NCBI GenBank assembly: GCA_963847595.1
Contig: CAWKAJ010000001.1
Coordinates: 1-64,000 of the forward strand
Direction: 5' to 3'
Origin: JACWAE01 sp963847595
GTDB taxonomy: Bacteria > Chloroflexota > Dehalococcoidia > SZUA-161
Length of the DNA: 64,000 nt
Each line of letters starts with the position of its first letter. Position 1 is the stretch's first letter. The translations under genes were made by a program, and so were the position numbers. The notes beneath the pieces are model-generated. The model had not been told where the DNA came from. It ran no database searches and was given only the letters and a program-made list of their open reading frames with translations. Positions 59,838 through 64,000 of this stretch are shown here, one piece after another.

Positions 59838-60410
59838 TTGCGAAACGCTGAGGTGAAAACAGGCGACAAAGCCCCAGACTTCACACTGCCAGCAGTGAAC
59901 GGTGAGATGATATCTCTGGCAGATACGCTAAGTGCTGGGCATAATATACTGCTGCTGTTTGGGCGCCATTTGGGCTGACCAGCCTCGCGGGAGCATGTGG
60001 CGCAGTTGTGCCACCAGGAGGATGAGTTGAATTAGCTGAATGCTGCAATACTTGTCGTTTCTTTCAGTAGCAGAACTGAGGCAGCTCGTGCCTGGCTTAA
60101 AGAGACCTGCCCTTCGTTTACCATGCTGTTGGATCCGGAGCGGAAGGTCTACCGCGCTTATGGTCTAATAAGTTCATGGCTCCGCACAGTAAACCCTACT
60201 GCCGGATGGGACTACCTAAAGTTGTTAGTTTCAGGTCAGCGCGTGCGTGGCATTGAGGCCGACCCTTATCAACTGGGCGGGGACTTCATCGTGGACACCA
60301 AGGGTATCCTCCGCCTGGCCTACCGCAGCCGAGTCGCTACAGACTTTCCACCTGTAGCTGACCTGCTCGCCATTTTAAGTAATCTCCATCAAGCGGCTGA
60401 GGGAAGTTAG
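59838..60410 (+). CDS. Peroxiredoxin-like (AhpC/TSA) protein with in-frame TGA (candidate selenocysteine) and TAG
   Basis: The frame runs 191 codons from TTG 59838 (GGAGG 5 bases before) to TAG 60408. It reads as a redoxin: VKTGDKAPDFTLPAVNG, ISLADTLS, NILLLFGRHLG, then TGA at codon 47, then PASREHVAQLCHQEDEL. Family members have Cys at the TGA position (RHxGC-PxxRE). A second in-frame stop, TAG at codon 66, lies between EDELN and LNAAILVVSFSS. The remaining ~125 codons (LLDPERKVYRAYGL, GGDFIVDTKGILRLAYRS) are intact, without frameshift. The TGA plus the hairpin behind it suggest selenocysteine. The TAG argues for recent inactivation, a sequence error, or readthrough. Neighbours on both sides are also damaged, so decay remains possible. 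Confidence 0.6.
59997..60014 (+). promoter_or_regulatory. Candidate bacterial SECIS hairpin
   Basis: GTGGCGC (59997-60003) pairs with GTGCCAC (60008-60014) over 7 bp with one G-U pair, closing the 4-base loop AGTT. The loop begins 26 nucleotides after the TGA (59976-59978) and has GU inside. Bacterial SECIS elements sit within about 16-37 nucleotides of the UGA with a G or GU in a small apical loop. It is also within the reading frame, as required in bacteria. Confidence 0.5.
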
Positions 60411-60411
60411 C

Positions 60412-61274
60412 ATGGCTAGAGATTTCAGGATAAAGAAGGATATAACTTCGTTTCAGTCGTTTGCCGCACATATGTGGCCACAGCCCAATCAGCCGTTGAT
60501 ACTTGGTTCCGTGAAAGTCGATATGAGCAACTCGCTTGAGTTCATCAAAAGATACTCTGAGCATCACAAGGTAAAGGTGACAGTTACACACCTCATGATA
60601 GCTGCTGCCGCCCGCTATTTGAAAATGCATCCCGAAGTGAACGTGAAGTGCCAAGGCAGGAAGTTCTATCAGAGACGATCTATCGACATATTCAATCTGT
60701 GTTCATACCCGGCGGAAGAGACCTTTCAGGGGTGATTCTGCGGAACGCCGACCGAATGTCATTGGCTGAGATCGCTGAAACTATACGAAGGCGTGCCACA
60801 GAAGTCAGGCGCGGTAAGAACGACACATACGGAGATGGTATCAATCTATTCAAGGGATACCCGGTATGGTTGACACAATTGCTGTTGAAGTTAGCTGACT
60901 TCTATGTCAATGTACTTAACGGCGACCTTTCCCGATTCGGCATGCCCAGAGATCCTTTCGGTTCGCTGATTGTCACTTCGGTGGGCATGTTTGGTGTCGA
61001 GGAAGCATATGCGCCGTTTCCTACATTCGCGAGAACCCCGATTTTTCTACTAGTGCCCAAAGTCATCGATAAGCCCTGGGTTGTAGAAGGCAAAATACAA
61101 ATCAGGCCAGTGATAAAGATTTGTGCCACGGCTGATCACAGAACGATGGACGGTTATAAGGGTGCTCAGTTGGCCGCTGAACTGAGAGAGTTCCTCACCA
61201 ACCCTGAAGACGCCTTCGGCCTATCCGAGAGAATACCTGTAGGTCATGACATCGAAATCCCAACTTCTAATTGA
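60412..61274 (+). pseudogene. Acyltransferase of the 2-oxoacid dehydrogenase E2 catalytic type, frameshifted
   Basis: The first frame (60412-60735) gives a start ARDFRIKKDITSFQSF and KVKVTVTHLMIAAAARYL and then runs into TGA. The second frame, from about 60690 to 61274, continues with GGRDLSGVILRNADRMSLAEIAE, a hydrophobic middle and the catalytic HRTMDGYKGAQLAAELREF. The HxxxDG motif and the length (~287 codons combined) fit E2/chloramphenicol-acetyltransferase-like domains without lipoyl or binding domains. The join lies near 60690-60730. It could be a single indel or a programmed shift, but no slippery site is obvious. It starts 2 bases after the peroxiredoxin-like stop. Confidence 0.65.
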
Positions 61275-61329
61275 GCAGTTCGTAAGGCAAGTTTTCAGAG
61301 TGAAAACTATCACTGTGGGGAGGTAAGAG

Positions 61330-61563
61330 ATGGCAAAACACCCACCTGGGCATTGGGAAGCAATGTTCAGGGATTACCTCGATTACTACTATTGCGAGTG
61401 TGAAGAGCCAGACCTCGAGGGTATCACAATCGAGCAAGTAATAGGGGAGCTGTCGAATTGCACTGACATATTGCCCGCGGAGTACCGCTTGGTTCTCGAT
61501 TTACCGCAAGGCTCAACCTACGCTAAAGCGGTTCGCAAGTTCAAGCAAGAAATAGCGGATTAG
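61330..61563 (+). CDS. Small acidic hypothetical protein
   Basis: A GGGGAGG site lies 8 bases before the ATG. The 77-residue product has HPPGHWEAMFRDYLDYYYCECEEPD and LPAEYRLVLDLPQGSTYAKAV. It has two cysteines close together (Cys-Glu-Cys) but no known family. It is intact and lies after the damaged genes. Confidence 0.65.
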   Translation: MAKHPPGHWEAMFRDYLDYYYCECEEPDLEGITIEQVIGELSNCTDILPAEYRLVLDLPQGSTYAKAVRKFKQEIAD

Positions 61564-61707
61564 CTTCAGGATGACGGGCAAGGCATGAGTGAATCCTCCC
61601 CGCCCAAACCACGCTTAGATAGTGGGGCGCAGTTAGTGGAAACAAACCAACCTCCACATAATGCATGCCATCCCGACCCCCATCGTATTCACCCCTTTTA
61701 CCGTGAC

Positions 61708-61870
61708 ACTCCCATGCACTTAAAATGAAGTGTCGATAGCGCACTCTATTGTAAACTATGCTGGTAGTCTTTAGCTTCTACTTAGCGGTACGTTAAACGT
61801 AATAGCGTCCTTGCGGGGCTCAAATACTTCAGGCAAAGTGCTCCGAAACCACTTGCTTGCAGAACATGCC
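61708..61870 (+). repeat. Dispersed ~165-base repeat, copy 2
   Basis: It aligns with 43716-43878, sharing CCCATGCACTT, CTATGCTGGTAGT, CTTAGCGGTA, TAGCGTCCTTG and AAATACTTCAGGCAAAGTG with several small differences. It lies in the spacer before the sensor kinase gene. The remaining spacer (61564-61707, 61871-62140) has no gene. Confidence 0.75.
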
Positions 61871-62140
61871 ACTACTATCCTGAGTATTGCTCCACAGGGG
61901 GCATGGTCAGCACTCTTTGGAGCCTCCTCAGTCAGGAAAAACAAAATGTCTCATTTTATTAACAGGGTCGATAATGAGTAAAAAATGACATACCACTAAG
62001 ACAATGGTAAAATCGATTTACAGTGAACTAGAATAGTCTTAAGCCATTCTCACCCCAATTTCGTTGAACCAAGAGTAAAACCTAAGGTTGAGAATGATCA
62101 CTGGTTCGAGACTAATGTTAAGGGTGGTGGGAGGCAGACC

Positions 62141-64000
62141 ATGAGCAGAATTAGAGAACTGCGCAAAAGGATGTCTCTTAATTGGCGGGGTTATCTTATA
62201 GCTATTGGATCGGTAGCCTTAGCCACCTGGTTAAAATATTTGGCCCAACCGACCATCATCCCTGCCGAGGTACCCATTCTCTATTTGCTGGCGATTGTTC
62301 CCACGGCTATTTTCTTCGGATTCGGTCCCTCTATCTTAGTCTGTATTCTCAGTTTACTGGCCTATAATTTCTTTTTTATTCCTCCAATTCACCAATTTAT
62401 TAACTTATCCCATATTCAGAATGCGCCGATAGTAGTGGTATTCCTTGTGGTGGGAGTATTATTCAGCTATTTAGCATCCAACCTGCGTCACAAAAACGAG
62501 GAAGCAGTCAAAGAAATCACTGCCCGGAAGCAAAGTGAAGCAGAACTTGCGAAGTACCGGGTTCACCTTGAAGACGTGGTAAAGCAACGAACCACCGAAT
62601 TGGAAAAGGTCAATCTAGATTTAAAGCAAGGTATCACCGAGCGTCAGCGGGCTGAAGTCGAACTCTTTCGAGTGAACCGGGCACTGCGGGCCATCAGTGA
62701 GTGCAACGATGCAATGGTTCGGGCAACTGACGAACAGGCGCTTCTCACAGATGTTTGTCGTATCATTTGTGACTCTGCCGATTACCGCATGGCATGGGTC
62801 GGCACGGCTGAGCACGATGATACTAAGTCCGTACGGTCGGTGGCCTGGGGTGGTGCGGAGGACGGATACCTGGCAAACGCCGCCATCACATGGGCCGACG
62901 TGGAACGCGGGCGCGGCCCCACAGGATTAGCTGCGCGCACAGGCAAGACCCACTTCATTCAGGATTTTGCCACTGAACCTGCTGCAGCTCCTTGGCGTGA
63001 GGCAGCACTCGCACGCGGCTATTGTTCGAGTATCGCTATACCGCTCTTTGATAATGCTGCGAACGTCTTAGGGGTGTTCACATTGTATGCTGACCGGCCC
63101 AATGGCTTCACTCCGGCTGAAGTCGAACTACTGGAAAAGCTGGCCGGAGACCTGGGGTTCGGCATCAGCGCACTGCGCGAAAGGGTGAAACGTAAGAAGG
63201 CTGAAGAAGCTCTTAAGGAGAGCGAAGAGCGATTCCGTGTCATGGCAGACAGCTCTCCCTTGATGATCTGGGTACGCGATCCAAGTGGCAAGATCCAATT
63301 TGTCAACAAAGCCTATCGTGAGTTTTTCGGTATCACGCTTGATCAATTGCAGGAATCTGGTTGGCAATCCCTCGTCCATCCCCAGGATTCAGAGAGATAT
63401 GTCAGTCAGTTCCTTACATCACTCAGGGAACAGAAATCATTCCACGCCGAAGCGCGTGTCCGGCGTGCCGATGGTGAATGGCGCTGGGTAGAATCATTCG
63501 GCGTGCCTCGTTTCTCCGATTTGGGAGAGTTTCTTGGTATGGTGGGCAGCAACCCCGATATCACCGAGCGCAAGAAAGCTGAGCAACTGAAGGACGAGTT
63601 CATTGGTCTGGTCTCGCATGAGATACGCACACCTTTGGCTGTCCTGATGGGTGCAATCGGCGTGGCAATGAGTGAAGGAATAACACCCGAGGATGCCCGG
63701 AGCATGCTCGGTGATGCCATGGATGGCGCCGAATTACTTAATAATATTGTGGATAATCTAATCGAGCTGTCCCGTTACCAATCCGACCGACTGTCACTGA
63801 AAAAGGAACAGATTGATATGGCTACAGTCGTACGGGGCCTTGCGGAAAGTAGAAGGGTTCACACCAGCAATCATCGCTTGCTGGTGGATATTCCAGAAGG
63901 ACTTCCATTAGTGTATGGAGACAAGGTCAGGGTGGAACTGATACTGGTGAACCTCTTGAGTAACGCTTTCAAGTACTCTGCCGAAGACACGAAAATACAG
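62141..64000 (+). CDS. Membrane sensor histidine kinase with GAF and PAS domains (3' end outside window)
   Basis: The frame is open from ATG 62141 (GGGAGGCA upstream) to the end of the window, 620 codons. The order is a DUF4118/KdpD-like membrane bundle with about four short hydrophobic segments (YLLAIVPTAIFFGFGP, YNFFFIPPIHQF; residues ~15-125), a coiled coil (~125-185), and a GAF domain (~190-345, with YRMAWVGTAEHDD and SSIAIPLFDNAANVLGVF). A PAS domain follows (~365-480, with DSSPLMIWVRDPSGKI and DGEWRWVESFG). HisKA has phospho-acceptor His493 in VSHEIRTPL. The last part reaches the N-box ELILVNLLSNAFKYS of HATPase_c. No response regulator is visible. Confidence 0.92.
   Translation, partial: MSRIRELRKRMSLNWRGYLIAIGSVALATWLKYLAQPTIIPAEVPILYLLAIVPTAIFFGFGPSILVCILSLLAYNFFFIPPIHQFINLSHIQNAPIVVVFLVVGVLFSYLASNLRHKNEEAVKEITARKQSEAELAKYRVHLEDVVKQRTTELEKVNLDLKQGITERQRAEVELFRVNRALRAISECNDAMVRATDEQALLTDVCRIICDSADYRMAWVGTAEHDDTKSVRSVAWGGAEDGYLANAAITWADVERGRGPTGLAARTGKTHFIQDFATEPAAAPWREAALARGYCSSIAIPLFDNAANVLGVFTLYADRPNGFTPAEVELLEKLAGDLGFGISALRERVKRKKAEEALKESEERFRVMADSSPLMIWVRDPSGKIQFVNKAYREFFGITLDQLQESGWQSLVHPQDSERYVSQFLTSLREQKSFHAEARVRRADGEWRWVESFGVPRFSDLGEFLGMVGSNPDITERKKAEQLKDEFIGLVSHEIRTPLAVLMGAIGVAMSEGITPEDARSMLGDAMDGAELLNNIVDNLIELSRYQSDRLSLKKEQIDMATVVRGLAESRRVHTSNHRLLVDIPEGLPLVYGDKVRVELILVNLLSNAFKYSAEDTKIQ

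Noticed and set aside
59976..59978. TGA read as an ordinary amino acid by a changed genetic code
   Set aside because: Other intact genes in the window, such as the lipoprotein ending at 6229, stop at TGA, so no global reassignment applies.

Overview
The window looks like a stretch of a Chloroflexota chromosome, most likely Dehalococcoidia or a close relative. The inference rests on several traits seen together. Transketolase is split into two subunits. Intergenic spaces carry multi-hairpin GGGGG/CCCCC repeats and a copy of the CCTGTCCTGAGC...GTCGAAGG palindrome. Small Dehalococcoidia-style lipoproteins and zinc-ribbon proteins are present, along with OYE, UroD-like and acetone-carboxylase-like anaerobe genes. 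No rRNA, intact tRNA or CRISPR array was found, so the taxonomic call is an inference.

Layout. 1-6.2 kb holds the end of an ftsA-like gene, ftsZ, a short frameshifted ORF, a GHKL ATPase, an MFS transporter with an odd repeated cytoplasmic tail, and a lipoprotein. 6.2-19.4 kb is housekeeping: thpR, an amidohydrolase, the two transketolase halves, proA/proB, rho, a transaldolase, pyrG, a lipoprotein and ligA. 19.4-22.5 kb is a small accessory patch: repeats, an unknown 365-aa protein, a three-ORF cluster ending in a zinc-ribbon tyrosine recombinase, and a tRNA-like remnant. 22.5-30.3 kb carries an ABC-2 exporter, a 45-aa zinc ribbon, an ArsR regulator with a clear operator, a free-standing condensation/acyltransferase-like protein, an OYE reductase, TspO and an ArsC-type arsenate reductase.

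30.8-40.4 kb reads as a defence island. It contains a single-chain N6-adenine restriction-modification enzyme with a second nuclease-like gene behind it, a 685-base non-coding stretch with long hairpins and tandem repeats, and three minus-strand genes: an SMC/RloC-like ATPase, a TPR-HEPN protein and an unknown. 40.8-48.2 kb is mixed: lgt, a flavin reductase, a nitroreductase, a papain-like protein with a VAP-repeat tail abutting a nucleoside hydrolase remnant, an SPFH protein and small unknowns.

48.6-56.3 kb is one operon with its own promoter: two different HyuA-type subunits, a small cysteine-rich gamma-like subunit, a HyuB-type subunit and a UroD-like protein. The layout matches the acetophenone/acetone carboxylase class of ATP-dependent ketone carboxylases. 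56.5-59.4 kb has two VTT/DedA membrane proteins, a MarR regulator and an unknown. 59.7-61.3 kb contains three damaged-looking genes in a row. The middle one is a peroxiredoxin-like gene with an in-frame TGA exactly at the catalytic Cys position, followed at bacterial-SECIS distance by a hairpin with a GU-containing loop. It is the most interesting candidate here, although a further in-frame TAG complicates it. The window ends inside a membrane sensor histidine kinase.
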